The notes: a model not told the origin generated them from the letters alone. A stretch of 64,000 nucleotides of DNA from Pseudomonas putida (GCF_016406145.1 NZ_CP066306.1:930001-994000), one strand, 5' to 3'. Shown: positions 9,395 through 18,214, numbered from the stretch's first letter. Made by a program: numbers and translations.

Positions 9395-10342
9395 TCAGGG
9401 GGTCTTGTTGGCGTCCGCGGCCTGTGCGCCACGGATGATCTGCATGCTTGTAACGGCTGCAGCGGTCGAGGCGGTTTTGGCCAATGGCGCTTGGGAAAGC
9501 TGGCTGAACCGATAGAGTTCCCGGTTGATGCTTTCTACCTGAGGTTTGCTATCTGCTTCGGCCCAATAGCGCGCCAGCCGCTGCTCAGCGGCACTGCGCA
9601 CGGCCAGGCGCAGGGTGCCGACCTGAGCCGCCAGCATCAGGCGGCTGGCCAAGGCTTCAGGGACTGCCAGCACCACGGTGCGGGTGCTTGCGAGGTTGCC
9701 TGGGGTCGCCTGCTCGCGTCGGGCCTTGAGCTCCTCGGCGGTCAGTGCCGGGCGGCCGTCATTGGTAACGCCCATCTGTTCCCCGACGCTCAGCACGCGC
9801 AGGGCCGGCAACACGACCTGGGCAGAAGACTGCGGGTTGTTGGCCTCTTCGCGCAGGTATAGCAGCACGTCGACAAAATCACCCGGGTACAGTTGCCCGG
9901 CGGCGCCGACCACTTCGTCCACGCCTACCGCAACGGCCCGTTCGTGGGCACGGATCATCCGTGCCAGCGGTCCGCCAGGCTGGAAGCTCGACTCGTCCAG
10001 CCAGCTACCAGCGGCCAGTGGCCTGGCGCTGCTGCGTCCGATCACGTGGTCCACTTGCTGGAAGGCACCGGCAGGGACTACCTGCAAGCGCTCGAGCAGC
10101 ACGTCCTCTGCGGTCAAGGGCGTATTGGCCGGCAGCGCCTTGCGCAGCACGACGATGGGGAAACGCTGCGGCTCGGGCGGTTGCGGGGCGGGCGCTGCAA
10201 CCACCGCAGCCGGCTGCTCGGTGACTGGGGCTACCGGCGGGGGTGGTGCAGGGGGGCGGCTGAGCACGATCCCCCAGTATCCCGCGAGCAGTGCACCGAG
10301 CAGGAAAAGGGCAGCCAGAATCATGGTCAAACGACTGCTCAT
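9395..10342 (-). CDS. rcpC: RcpC/CpaB pilus assembly protein
   Basis: 315 residues from the ATG at 10342, which has a GGAGG ribosome site; a longer frame reaches 10420 but lacks one. An N-terminal membrane anchor (about residues 4-25) is followed by a Pro/Ala-rich linker. A SAF domain at about residues 65-130 contains PANTPLTAEDVLLERL and IGRSSARPLAAG, then a CpaB/RcpC C-terminal region. It is the first gene of the minus-strand tad operon and works with the RcpA secretin. Confidence 0.92.
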   Translation of the reverse strand: MSSRLTMILAALFLLGALLAGYWGIVLSRPPAPPPPVAPVTEQPAAVVAAPAPQPPEPQRFPIVVLRKALPANTPLTAEDVLLERLQVVPAGAFQQVDHVIGRSSARPLAAGSWLDESSFQPGGPLARMIRAHERAVAVGVDEVVGAAGQLYPGDFVDVLLYLREEANNPQSSAQVVLPALRVLSVGEQMGVTNDGRPALTAEELKARREQATPGNLASTRTVVLAVPEALASRLMLAAQVGTLRLAVRSAAEQRLARYWAEADSKPQVESINRELYRFSQLSQAPLAKTASTAAAVTSMQIIRGAQAADANKTP

Positions 10343-10636
10343 GGCTGGCCTCCGTGCACGTATCGGGTGGTGGCAAAAAGTCACTATTTCGCTATTGCAC
10401 GGTAGCCCACCCATCGCCATTCGCCATTAGGCGCTCGGCTTTTTTTGTAGCCAGAACGTAAACCCAATCAAAACAGTCAGTTGATGAAATAAAAGGATCT
10501 AATGCTTTTGGATTATCACCTGATGACTAATACTTTTTTATATTTGCAGACGGCTCCAGCTTGGCAATCCTTTGATGGCAAACAGGGGTCACTTTGACAC
10601 CATTGTCGCCGGCGATGTCGCCGCAAGGAGCTGGTC
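10343..10636. promoter_or_regulatory. AT-rich divergent control region between rcpC and flp
   Basis: This 294-base region separates the divergent rcpC and flp genes and is visibly richer in A/T than its surroundings (for example 10480-10560). It must hold the promoters for both the assembly operon and the pilin gene. I could not assign a convincing -35/-10 or sigma-54 site. The T-tract at 10440-10447 has no adjoining hairpin. Confidence 0.5.
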
Positions 10637-10816
10637 ATGTTGCTGAAACAGGTCATCCTTCACTGCAAACAATTCCTGCATCGCAAAGACGGTGCCTCGG
10701 GTATCGAGTACGCAGTCATCGCGGCTATGGTCGCGGTGATATTAGCCGGGTTCGTTCCCGGGATCTCCGGCAACATCAGTACCATGTTCACCGCAATCCA
10801 GACGGCCCTGAACTAG
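10637..10816 (+). CDS. flp: Flp major pilin precursor
   Basis: 59 residues, with a strong AAGGAG ribosome site at 10625-10630. A basic leader ends at Gly19, followed by ASGIEYAVIAAMVAVILAGF. This is the Flp motif: cleavage after Gly, with Glu at +5 followed by Tyr and a hydrophobic helix. The mature pilin would have about 40 residues. It is divergent from rcpC and upstream of a response regulator. Cleavage by the peptidase encoded at 2463-2903 is inferred. Confidence 0.95.
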   Translation: MLLKQVILHCKQFLHRKDGASGIEYAVIAAMVAVILAGFVPGISGNISTMFTAIQTALN

Positions 10817-10864
10817 ACCAATAACAGGCGATGTCTCGTCGGACCGGATCAACAGGAGCCGCAC

Positions 10865-11275
10865 ATGCAGAACTCTTCCTCGCGTCAGCAGATTCTTCTG
10901 GTCGATGACGAGGAAGAGCATCTGCTTGAGTTGGCCGAACTCCTCGAGAACGAGGGGTACTACTGCCACACGGCAGGCTCGGTGAAAGCTGCCCTGCAAC
11001 TGCTCACCCGCTATCCGGACGTTGCCTTGGTCATTACGGATCTACGCATGCCGGAAGAAAGTGGCATCGGTCTGATCCAGCGCCTGCGCGACCATACGGC
11101 CCGGCAGCATTTGCCGGTGATCGTCATGTCGGGCCACGCCGGTGCGGAAGACCTCAGCGACCTGCTGCGCCTGCAGGTGCTGGATTTCTTCCGCAAGCCC
11201 ATCTATTACGCACGGTTGCTGGAGACACTGGACAACCTGTTCCCGCAACCACTGTTGCAGGTTGCCAAGTACTGA
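10865..11275 (+). CDS. Receiver-only response regulator of the Flp locus
   Basis: 136 residues consisting of one REC domain. The acidic pocket is Asp14-Asp15, the phospho-acceptor is Asp59 (VITDLRMP), and the conserved Thr/Ser and Lys are in IVMSGHAG and FFRKPIYY. There is no DNA-binding or enzymatic output domain, unlike P. aeruginosa PprB, which has a LuxR-type HTH. It starts 48 nt after flp on the same strand. Partnership with the PAS sensor at the other end of the locus is inferred from synteny. Confidence 0.85.
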   Translation: MQNSSSRQQILLVDDEEEHLLELAELLENEGYYCHTAGSVKAALQLLTRYPDVALVITDLRMPEESGIGLIQRLRDHTARQHLPVIVMSGHAGAEDLSDLLRLQVLDFFRKPIYYARLLETLDNLFPQPLLQVAKY

Positions 11276-11301
11276 CCCAACTGGACGAAGGTGAAAATGA
11301 A

Positions 11302-11329
11302 AACGCCCGGCACATGGCCGGGCGTTTTT
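11302..11329 (+). terminator. Intrinsic terminator, usable in both directions
   Basis: AACGCCCGG (11302-11310) pairs perfectly with CCGGGCGTT (11318-11326) around a 7-nt loop. It is followed by a T-run on the plus strand and preceded by an A-run that serves the minus strand. It lies between the response regulator and the convergent HPF-like gene. Confidence 0.9.
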
Positions 11330-11344
11330 GCTTACTGGCAAGGG

Positions 11345-11692
11345 TCAGGCGTCGGGATCGCTCAGTTCCAGTACGCCGCGCTTGCTGCGCAGCTTGCCGT
11401 AGAAATGGTCCAGCGCATTGTTCAGCTTGCTGGCTGCACCATCCACCGCCTGATCCAGCGAAGCGGCGGTATGGGTCACGGAAATCGGTTGATGGCCTTT
11501 GGGGCGAGCCTCCATCTGGCAGCGTTTGTCATGCGGCCCGGGCTTGGCGCCGTTCTCGTCGCGCAGGTGCACCTCGATGCGGGTGAGGTCCTCCTCGTAA
11601 CGTTCGAGTGTGGTTTGCAGCGTACTGCGGACCCACTCGTTGAGACGGATGTTGCCTTCGATATGGTTGCTGCTGTTGACCTGGATTTGCAT
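11345..11692 (-). CDS. HPF/RaiA-family ribosome-associated protein
   Basis: 115 residues. The beta-alpha-beta-beta-beta-alpha pattern of the short hibernation factors is visible: an N-terminal MQIQVNSSNHI strand, helix LNEWVRSTLQTTLERYEEDL, strand IEVHLRDEN and C-terminal helix SLDQAVDGAASKLNNALDHF. These proteins bind the 30S subunit and slow or protect idle ribosomes. It is a stand-alone gene ending at a shared terminator. In Pseudomonas there is also an HPF near rpoN, so this is probably a second, divergent member; the exact subtype is not certain. Confidence 0.8.
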   Translation of the reverse strand: MQIQVNSSNHIEGNIRLNEWVRSTLQTTLERYEEDLTRIEVHLRDENGAKPGPHDKRCQMEARPKGHQPISVTHTAASLDQAVDGAASKLNNALDHFYGKLRSKRGVLELSDPDA

Positions 11693-11915
11693 GATTCAAT
11701 CCTTATTCAGCTTGCTCGCATGGAGGCGTGCCTAGGCCCTTGAGGCCCTTGGTAATTCTTCGCCTCTTGACTCTAAGGTCAGGCAACCGAAGCCTGAATT
11801 CAAGCCCTTTGTGAAAATAAATTTTCTGTTGCAATTAACCCCGCAGAGGCTACCGGGCAGCCCTTTGACGACATAAGACCGGTTAAAAACCCGTAGTCTT
11901 TCAGACTTTGCTTAT

Positions 11916-11934
11916 GCGAATTGAAATCATTACT
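11916..11934. promoter_or_regulatory. Fur-box-like site upstream of the iron module
   Basis: GCGAATTGAAATCATTACT resembles the Pseudomonas Fur consensus (GATAATGATAATCATTATC), with an intact AATCATTA core. It lies 34 nt upstream of the ATG at 11968, where a promoter is expected. It predicts iron repression of DUF3649-PepSY-DUF3325 and possibly of the sigma/anti-sigma genes read through from it. The match is by eye. Confidence 0.6.
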
Positions 11935-11967
11935 ATTGCAGCCCCCAGAGTTTCCCGGACCTCCGCC

Positions 11968-12273
11968 ATGAAGCGCAATGCCGCCGGACTGCCCCTCAGC
12001 TACCGCCTGGCCGTGACCTCACGTTGCCTGGCGGCGGTGCTGGGTGGATACCTGCTGGCGTCCATGGCCAGTGTCTGCATCACCCTGCTGGTGCCGTTGG
12101 CGCAAGTCGACGCGGCCATGACCGGCATGATGCTGTCGTTCGTTTTCTACCTGTTGGCCTTCATCTGGTGCTTTGCCTGCCGCAGCGCCTGGCATGCCTG
12201 GCTCGGCGTGTTGCTGCCGAGCCTGCTGCTGGGGCTGGTCAACGGGCTGGCCTACTGGATGAAAAACCCATGA
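11968..12273 (+). CDS. DUF3649 membrane protein of iron-uptake module
   Basis: 101 residues with three hydrophobic segments (about residues 18-38, 45-68 and 75-95). It has the organisation of the DUF3649 proteins that precede PepSY-TM proteins in Pseudomonas iron loci. An in-frame start at 11908 would lie across the Fur-like site, so I prefer the ATG at 11968. It overlaps the next gene as ATGA (12270-12273). Biochemical function is unknown; a role with the PepSY protein in siderophore-iron handling at the inner membrane is inferred. Confidence 0.72.
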   Translation: MKRNAAGLPLSYRLAVTSRCLAAVLGGYLLASMASVCITLLVPLAQVDAAMTGMMLSFVFYLLAFIWCFACRSAWHAWLGVLLPSLLLGLVNGLAYWMKNP

Positions 12274-13850
12274 AGGACGGTTTCCGCCAGGCGATGGCCT
12301 GGTTGCACACCTGGGCCGGGCTGATTTTCGGCTGGCTGCTTTTCGCTATTTTCCTGACCGGCACACTGTCGTATTTCAAGGAAGAGATCAGCCACTGGGC
12401 ACAGCCCGAAGTCCGCCGCCACGCGCTCGACCCGGTGGCCAGCCTGGGCCTGGCCCAGCGCTATCTGGAGGCCAACGCGGCGCATTCGGGCAACTGGATG
12501 ATCCGCCTGCCCAGCGAGCGCGAAGCCGCGTTAAGCGTCGGCTGGCGTGATCCGAGTGGCGGGCGCCGTGGCTTTGTCAGCAAGCAACTCGACGCCCAGA
12601 CCGGGCAGCCAGTAGAGGCCCGCGACAGCCGCGGCGGCGAGTTCTTCTACCGCTTCCACTTCCAGCTGCAGATGCCCCACCCCTGGGGGCGCTGGCTGGC
12701 GACCTTCTGCGCGTTCATCATGTTGCTCGGCCTGGTCACCGGGATCATCACCCACAAGAAGATCTTCAAGGAGTTCTTCACCTTCCGCCCCGGCAAGGGC
12801 CAGCGCTCGTGGCTGGACGGGCATAACGCCATTGGAGTGCTGGTGTTGCCGTTCCATCTGATGATCAGTTACAGCAGCCTGGTGATCTTCATGTACATGG
12901 TGATGCCGGCCAGCATCATGGCCAGCTATGGCGGCAATACCAACGGCTATTTCAACGACCTGTTCGGCCGTGACGATGTGCCCAAGGCGGCCAACGTCGC
13001 TGCGCCCATGGTGCCGCTGGCAGGCTTGTACGCCAAGGTTCAGGCGCAGGTCCCCGGCGCCCGCATGGGTTACATACAGGTGCACAACCCGGGCGACCGC
13101 AACGCTCGCGTGAGCTTCGCCCAGGCCTCGGCCGACAACATCGCCTACAAGCGCAGCGCCAACTGGATGTTCGACGGCAGCACGGGCGAACTGCTGAGCC
13201 AGGGGGCACCGGAAAGCGCTGCAATGATGACCTCGTTCAGCTTCGTCGGTCTGCACATGGGCAACTTCGCCGGGCCTTGGTTGCGCTGGTTGTACTTCGT
13301 GTTCGGGGTGGCGGGTACTGCGGTGATCGGCACAGGCCTGGTGATGTGGCTTGGCAAGCGCCAGCTCAAGCATGCCAAGCGCGAACGCATGCCCGCTGAG
13401 TTGCGTCTGGTCGAGGTGCTCAACATTGCCAGCATGAGTGGCCTGCTGCTCGCGGTGGCCGGCTTTTTCTGGGCCAACCGCTTGCTGCCTGCGGCGCTGC
13501 AAGGGCGGGCGGACTGGGAGGTGAACACGTTCTTCGTGGTCTGGCTGTTGTCGCTGGCACATGCCGTGCTGCGCCCCGGGCGCCGAGCCTGGGGCGAGCA
13601 GCTTGGGTTGGGCGCGCTGGCCTTTGCGCTGCTGCCTTTGCTCAATGCTTTGACCACCGGCCAGGGGCTGAACCACAGCGTAGCCGTCGGCGACTGGGCG
13701 ATGGCGGGCCTGGACCTCACGGCATTGGGCACCGGTCTTTTCCTGGCCTGGGCCGCAGGCAAGATGCTGCGTGCTCCGAAGGCTGTGGCCAAGCGTGAGC
13801 TCAAGGTGTCCAAGGCATCGGCCGAAGTGGTCGAGGTGAACGGATGCTGA
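12270..13850 (+). CDS. PepSY-associated TM protein, probable ferri-siderophore reductase-type
   Basis: 526 residues. A PepSY_TM architecture is clear: an N-terminal helix (HTWAGLIFGWLLFAIFLTGTLSYF), a periplasmic stretch, then paired helices with conserved His (LDGHNAIGVLVLPFHLMISY, SFVGLHMGNFAGPWLRWLYF), and four more C-terminal helices. Relatives include FpvG of pyoverdine iron release and other iron-regulated membrane proteins. The histidine pairs could ligate haem, which is an inference. It is translationally coupled to both neighbours. The start was chosen at the ATGA overlap, as the longer frame from 12024 is antisense-like sequence over DUF3649. Confidence 0.85.
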   Translation: MKDGFRQAMAWLHTWAGLIFGWLLFAIFLTGTLSYFKEEISHWAQPEVRRHALDPVASLGLAQRYLEANAAHSGNWMIRLPSEREAALSVGWRDPSGGRRGFVSKQLDAQTGQPVEARDSRGGEFFYRFHFQLQMPHPWGRWLATFCAFIMLLGLVTGIITHKKIFKEFFTFRPGKGQRSWLDGHNAIGVLVLPFHLMISYSSLVIFMYMVMPASIMASYGGNTNGYFNDLFGRDDVPKAANVAAPMVPLAGLYAKVQAQVPGARMGYIQVHNPGDRNARVSFAQASADNIAYKRSANWMFDGSTGELLSQGAPESAAMMTSFSFVGLHMGNFAGPWLRWLYFVFGVAGTAVIGTGLVMWLGKRQLKHAKRERMPAELRLVEVLNIASMSGLLLAVAGFFWANRLLPAALQGRADWEVNTFFVVWLLSLAHAVLRPGRRAWGEQLGLGALAFALLPLLNALTTGQGLNHSVAVGDWAMAGLDLTALGTGLFLAWAAGKMLRAPKAVAKRELKVSKASAEVVEVNGC

Positions 13851-14170
13851 GCGTCGCCCTGATCGGTTTTGCCGGGTTCGCCGCATTGTGCCTGGCGATG
13901 GAAAAGCACTTCAGCGACCTGCTCGGGCGCAAGCCTGCTATCGGCCAGTTGCGTAGCCTGCGCATGGCGGGTTGGTCGTTGCTGCTGGCATCACTGTTGC
14001 TGTCGGTGCACCTGCGTGGGTGGGCGCATGGCTTGGTTGAGTGGGTCGCTGTGTTGATGGCCGGGGTGACACTGTGGGTCTTCACCTTGCCTTACCTGCC
14101 GCGCCTGTTGCTGGGGCTGGCGGCGATCAGCCTGATACTGGGCCCGCTGCTGGTCATATCTGGCGGATGA
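13844..14170 (+). CDS. DUF3325 small membrane protein
   Basis: 108 residues with three to four hydrophobic helices, matching the DUF3325 proteins that follow PepSY-TM genes in Pseudomonas iron operons. It overlaps the PepSY gene by 7 nt. Function unknown; presumed partner of the PepSY protein. Confidence 0.75.
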   Translation: MLSVALIGFAGFAALCLAMEKHFSDLLGRKPAIGQLRSLRMAGWSLLLASLLLSVHLRGWAHGLVEWVAVLMAGVTLWVFTLPYLPRLLLGLAAISLILGPLLVISGG

Positions 14171-14174
14171 TGCC

Positions 14175-14723
14175 TTGATCGAGCCTGACAGCGACAGTAC
14201 GCGCGCACGTTTCGTCCAGGTCTTCATGGCCCAGCGCGCACGCATGGAAGCCCTGGTCAGCCGTCGGGTAGGCTGCCGCGCCACTGCATCGGACCTGGTG
14301 CAGGAGCTGTTCTTGCGCTTCTGGCGCCGCCCCGAGGTCAAGGTCGAGGCGCTGGATACCTACCTGCTGCGCTGCGCCGGCAACTTGGCCATCGACCACC
14401 TGCGCAGTGAAGGCAGCCGCGAGCGGATCGCCGAAGCGTCGCTGCCCCCTGATGAATGCCTTGCCCAGGCACCGGAGCAGGCCCTGGAGGTAGATCATGA
14501 CCTGCAGCGCATCGAAGCGGCGCTGCGCGCCCTGCCCGAGCGCACCCGGCAGATCTTTTTGCTCAACCGCATACACGGCTGCAAGTACGGCGAAATCGCC
14601 AAGGCCATGCAGCTGTCCCAGAGCGCCGTGGAAAAGCATATGATGCGCGCCCTCCAAGCGTGCAAGGCCAGTGTTGCCGAACCCGCGACCCCGATGCGCA
14701 GGCCAGGGAGCGCCCGTCGATGA
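14175..14723 (+). CDS. FecI-type ECF sigma factor
   Basis: 182 residues. Region 2 is visible as ATASDLVQELFLRFWRRP and CAGNLAIDHLRSE, and region 4 as LRALPERTRQIFLLNRIHG...GEIAKAMQLSQSAVEKHMMRAL. This is the iron-starvation (FecI/FiuI/PvdS) type. The best start is TTG at 14175, 4 nt after the DUF3325 stop, with GGCGGA upstream; no ATG gives full length. It should direct transcription of the TonB receptor at 15824 once released by the FecR protein. Confidence 0.9.
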   Translation: MIEPDSDSTRARFVQVFMAQRARMEALVSRRVGCRATASDLVQELFLRFWRRPEVKVEALDTYLLRCAGNLAIDHLRSEGSRERIAEASLPPDECLAQAPEQALEVDHDLQRIEAALRALPERTRQIFLLNRIHGCKYGEIAKAMQLSQSAVEKHMMRALQACKASVAEPATPMRRPGSARR

Positions 14724-15706
14724 GCCATTCAGACTTGACCACCCCCGACCCGTCGCAAGCAGCACTGCGTTGGCTGGCCAGGATCAACGAGCAGCCTGAG
14801 GTAGCGCACAGTGCGGCGTTCCAGCGCTGGTTGCTGGCCGACCCCAGGCACCGTGAAGCCTATGCCCAGGCCCAGGCGCTGTGGCAGAAGAGTGCGGCTC
14901 CCGCGGCACGCCTGGCCGAGGAAGAACACGCCGACCTGCAACGATACCTGGATGTCATGGCCAAGGCGCCTGCCCCGCCTCGCTGGTGGCGCGCCCGCGC
15001 CCGGGCACTGGCCGTAGCAGCGTGTCTGGTGCTGGCCGTGGGCGTTGCGGGGGGCTGGCATCCGGGGTACTGGGTGCAGGACCTGCAGGCCGATTTCAGC
15101 AGCACAGACGCCATTCGCCAGGTGACGCTGGCTGACCAGTCGCAGGTGACGCTGGATGCGGGCAGTGCCATAGCTGTCGATTTCCAGCAGGGGCAGCGTC
15201 ATGTGCGGCTGTTGCATGGCGCTGCATTCTTCAAGGTCACGCACACCGGTGCCCCGTTTGTAGTACAGGCGGCAGGGGGGCAGGTGCGGGTGCTGGGCAC
15301 CGAGTTCGAAGTGCGCGAGCAGGCTGAGGGGGCACAGGTCACGGTGCGCAACGGTCGGGTGGCGGTCACGCCAGCTCAGGGGCAGGCCGCCCGTGAGCTG
15401 ACGGCCAACCAGCAACTGGCCTATGCCAGAGGCCAGGCGGGTGATACGGCGAGTGTGGACAGCGACAGCCGTCTGGCCTGGCGCCAGGGCTGGGTCAATT
15501 ACTACCAGGTGCCATTGGCGCAGGTAGTCGGGGACCTGGGGCGCTATTACCCGGGGCGGATCGTGCTGCTCGATAGCGAGTTGGGGCAGCGAAAGGTCAG
15601 CGGCAGTTTCCCGGTGCGCGAGCCACTGGCGGCACTGGATTCGCTGGGCAAGGTGATGGGGTTCTCGCGGCAGACGGTTCTCGGCCGGTTGACAGTTATC
15701 CGTTAA
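14720..15706 (+). CDS. FecR-type anti-sigma factor / sigma regulator
   Basis: 328 residues, starting at the ATGA overlap with the sigma gene. The N-terminal cytoplasmic part (DUF4880-like, LRWLARINEQPEVAHSAAFQRWL) is followed by one transmembrane helix at about residues 93-112. The periplasmic FecR domain (VTLDAGSAIAVDFQQGQRHV, FVVQAAGGQVRVLGTEFEV) leads to a C-terminal STN-like segment. It senses the ligand-bound receptor signalling domain and controls the sigma factor. Confidence 0.92.
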   Translation: MSHSDLTTPDPSQAALRWLARINEQPEVAHSAAFQRWLLADPRHREAYAQAQALWQKSAAPAARLAEEEHADLQRYLDVMAKAPAPPRWWRARARALAVAACLVLAVGVAGGWHPGYWVQDLQADFSSTDAIRQVTLADQSQVTLDAGSAIAVDFQQGQRHVRLLHGAAFFKVTHTGAPFVVQAAGGQVRVLGTEFEVREQAEGAQVTVRNGRVAVTPAQGQAARELTANQQLAYARGQAGDTASVDSDSRLAWRQGWVNYYQVPLAQVVGDLGRYYPGRIVLLDSELGQRKVSGSFPVREPLAALDSLGKVMGFSRQTVLGRLTVIR

Positions 15707-15823
15707 GCGACGGTATCGGAAAAATAATTTTCAAAAGCGGATGAGGTAACTGGACGTGACATCCGTGTAATGAGTGGAAGTGCGATTCATTCGCAGTCAT
15801 AACCCTCTCACAGGTCAGCGTCC
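15707..15823 (+). promoter_or_regulatory. Receptor promoter region (ECF-type expected)
   Basis: This 117-base gap separates the anti-sigma and receptor genes. A GGAAAA sequence at 15718-15723 resembles the -35 of FecI-type promoters, but no clear -10 (CGTC/TCGT-like) stands at the right distance. The receptor promoter is therefore placed only approximately. Confidence 0.35.
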
Positions 15824-18214
15824 ATGAAGTTCACCCACCGTTGCGTCCCCCTCTGGCTTGGTCTCTCAGCGCTTTCGGCCTTGGCTGCTGCCCCTTGTGT
15901 CCTTGCCGCCGAGCAGCTTGAACTGCACAGGTTCGCCCAGCCGAGCAAGCCCTTGCCCCAGGCGCTCAATGCCTTCAGCCGCGCCACCGGCCAGAGCGTG
16001 GTCTACACCTTGGAACTTCCTGCCGTGCAGGCACCGGCCCTGCAGGGTACGTTCAGTGCCGAACAGGCGCTGCAGCAATTGCTGGGCAACGCTGGCCTGA
16101 CCTGGCGCCGGGTCGATGCCCGCACCCTGACGCTTGAACCGGTGGACACCTCCGGTGCGCTCAACCTGCAGGCCACCACGGTGACCTCGCAGATGGACAC
16201 CTACAGCTATCAGCCGCCGGCCAGCGCCTCGATCATGCGTGGCCAGGGCCCGTCCCAGAATATCCCCCAAGCCATCAACGTGGTCCCGGCCCAGGTCATC
16301 CGCGACCAGGCCCCGCGCAACCTGGATGACGCCCTTGCCAATGTCAGCGGTATCACCCAGGGCAACAATTTCGGTGGCACCTCCGACACGGTAATGAAGC
16401 GCGGCTTCGGCGATAACCGCGACGGTTCGATCATGCGCGATGGTATGCCCGTCGTGCAGGGGCGCAGCCTCAATGCGAGCACCGAACGGGTCGAGGTACT
16501 CAAGGGCCCGGCTTCGCTGTTGTATGGCATCCAGGACCCGGGCGGGGTGATCAACGTGGTCAGCAAGCGCCCGCAATTGCAGCAGTACAACGCCCTGACC
16601 GTGCGCGGTTCGACCTACGGCAGCGGCAAGAACGGCAGCGGCGGCGGGGTCGACAGCACCGGGGCACTGGGCGACAGCAACTTCGCCTACCGTTTGATCG
16701 TCGATCATGAGGACGAGGATTACTGGCGTAACTATGGCGTGCACCGCGAATCGCTGGTGGCGCCGTCGCTGGCCTGGCTGGGCGAGGACACCCAAGTGGT
16801 GCTGGCATATGAGCACCGTGAATTTCTCTACCCGTTCGACCGGGGCACCGCGTTCGGCAGCAACGGCCACCCACTGGACATTCCGGCCACGCGTCGCCTG
16901 GATGAACCCTTCAACGACATGGAAGGCCGCTCCGACCTGTATCGCCTGGAGGTCGATCACCAGCTGGCCAACGATTGGAAACTGCACTTTGGCTACAGCT
17001 TCAACCGCGAGACTTACGACGCCAGCCAGGTGCGCGTGACCGGTGTCAACGAAGCCAAGGGCACGCTCACGCGCAGCATCGATGGCACCCACAACGCCAT
17101 GAGTCGCGACCAGTTCGCGACCCTGAGCCTCAATGGCAACGTCGAGCTTGCCGGAATGCAGCATGACCTGCTCATTGGCATTGATCACGAAGACCGCAAG
17201 GTCTTTCGCGGCGACCTGATTCGCCAGACCGCTCAGTCCACCTTCAGTTATTTGAACCCGGTCTATGGCCAGGAAGTGGAGGGCAGTACGGTGCGCGCCA
17301 GCGACAGTGACCAGACCGACAAGCTGCGCACCGACGCGCTGTTCCTGCAGGACGCACTGCACCTGGACGAACACTGGATACTGGTGGCCGGCGCCCGCTT
17401 TCAGCAGTACGACCAGTACGCCGGCCGCGGCCGGCCGTTCAAGGCCAATACCGACACCAGTGGCCAGGCCTGGGTACCGCATGCCGGCATCGTCTACAAG
17501 GTCGATGAGCAGTTGTCGTTCTATGGTAGTTACAGCGAGTCGTTCAAACCCAACTCCAGCATTGCCCCGCTGACCGGTGGCGTCGTGCTGGATTCGTCGA
17601 TTGCGCCCGAAGAGGGTAAGTCGTGGGAGCTGGGTGCCAAGCTCGACATGCCTGGCAGCCTGACCGGCACCTTGGCGCTGTTCGACATCACCAAGCGCAA
17701 CGTGCTGGTCTCCAACTTCGACAGCGGTACCGGCGAGACGGTTTACAGCAATGCGGGCGAGGTCAGTTCAAGGGGGGTGGAGCTTGACCTGACCGGACAG
17801 CTCAGTGAACGTTGGAGCCTGATCGGCAGCTATGCCTTTACCGACGCCAAGGTGACCAAGGACCCGGACCTTGAGGGTAACCGCCTGCAGAACGTGGCCA
17901 GGCACAGTGGCTCATTGTCGGCGGTGTATGACTTCGGCAGCCTGTTCGGCGGCGACAGTTTGCGTTTCGGTGCCGGAGCCCGTCATGTCGGCGAGCGCCC
18001 GGGCAACTCGACCAATACCTTCGACTTGCCCAGCTACACCGTTGCCGATGCCTTCGCCACGTATGAGACCCGGCTCGACGAGCACAACGTGCGCCTGCAA
18101 CTGAACGTGAAGAACCTGTTCGACAAGGTCTACTACAGCTCGGCGGTGAACCAATACTTCGTTGCCATAGGTGATGCACGCCAGGTGAGCCTGTCGAGTA
18201 CCTTCGAGTTCTAG
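15824..18214 (+). CDS. TonB-dependent siderophore receptor with N-terminal signalling domain
   Basis: 796 residues. The signal peptide spans about 1-29. The secretin/TonB N-terminal (STN) signalling domain at about 33-105 (PLPQALNAFSRATGQSVVY) marks it as a FecA/FpvA-type transducer. The plug follows (about 135-250, VEVLKGPASLLYGIQDPGGVINVVSKRP) and then a 22-strand-type barrel ending in aromatic Phe (SSTFEF). It is preceded by its own sigma and anti-sigma genes. The ligand cannot be read from sequence; related P. putida receptors with this gene order take ferric hydroxamates. The stop overlaps the convergent AraC gene by 4 nt. Confidence 0.92.
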   Translation: MKFTHRCVPLWLGLSALSALAAAPCVLAAEQLELHRFAQPSKPLPQALNAFSRATGQSVVYTLELPAVQAPALQGTFSAEQALQQLLGNAGLTWRRVDARTLTLEPVDTSGALNLQATTVTSQMDTYSYQPPASASIMRGQGPSQNIPQAINVVPAQVIRDQAPRNLDDALANVSGITQGNNFGGTSDTVMKRGFGDNRDGSIMRDGMPVVQGRSLNASTERVEVLKGPASLLYGIQDPGGVINVVSKRPQLQQYNALTVRGSTYGSGKNGSGGGVDSTGALGDSNFAYRLIVDHEDEDYWRNYGVHRESLVAPSLAWLGEDTQVVLAYEHREFLYPFDRGTAFGSNGHPLDIPATRRLDEPFNDMEGRSDLYRLEVDHQLANDWKLHFGYSFNRETYDASQVRVTGVNEAKGTLTRSIDGTHNAMSRDQFATLSLNGNVELAGMQHDLLIGIDHEDRKVFRGDLIRQTAQSTFSYLNPVYGQEVEGSTVRASDSDQTDKLRTDALFLQDALHLDEHWILVAGARFQQYDQYAGRGRPFKANTDTSGQAWVPHAGIVYKVDEQLSFYGSYSESFKPNSSIAPLTGGVVLDSSIAPEEGKSWELGAKLDMPGSLTGTLALFDITKRNVLVSNFDSGTGETVYSNAGEVSSRGVELDLTGQLSERWSLIGSYAFTDAKVTKDPDLEGNRLQNVARHSGSLSAVYDFGSLFGGDSLRFGAGARHVGERPGNSTNTFDLPSYTVADAFATYETRLDEHNVRLQLNVKNLFDKVYYSSAVNQYFVAIGDARQVSLSSTFEF

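Noticed and set aside
10558..10575. Possible sigma-54 promoter (TTGGCAATCCTTTGAT) before flp
   Set aside because: The -12 element lacks the GC dinucleotide at the required spacing.
10594..10824. 76-codon frame overlapping flp
   Set aside because: Out of frame with the Flp pilin, which has the prepilin motif and a strong ribosome site.
12531..13886. 451-codon frame antisense to the PepSY gene
   Set aside because: Shadow of a membrane protein with clear helix and histidine motifs.
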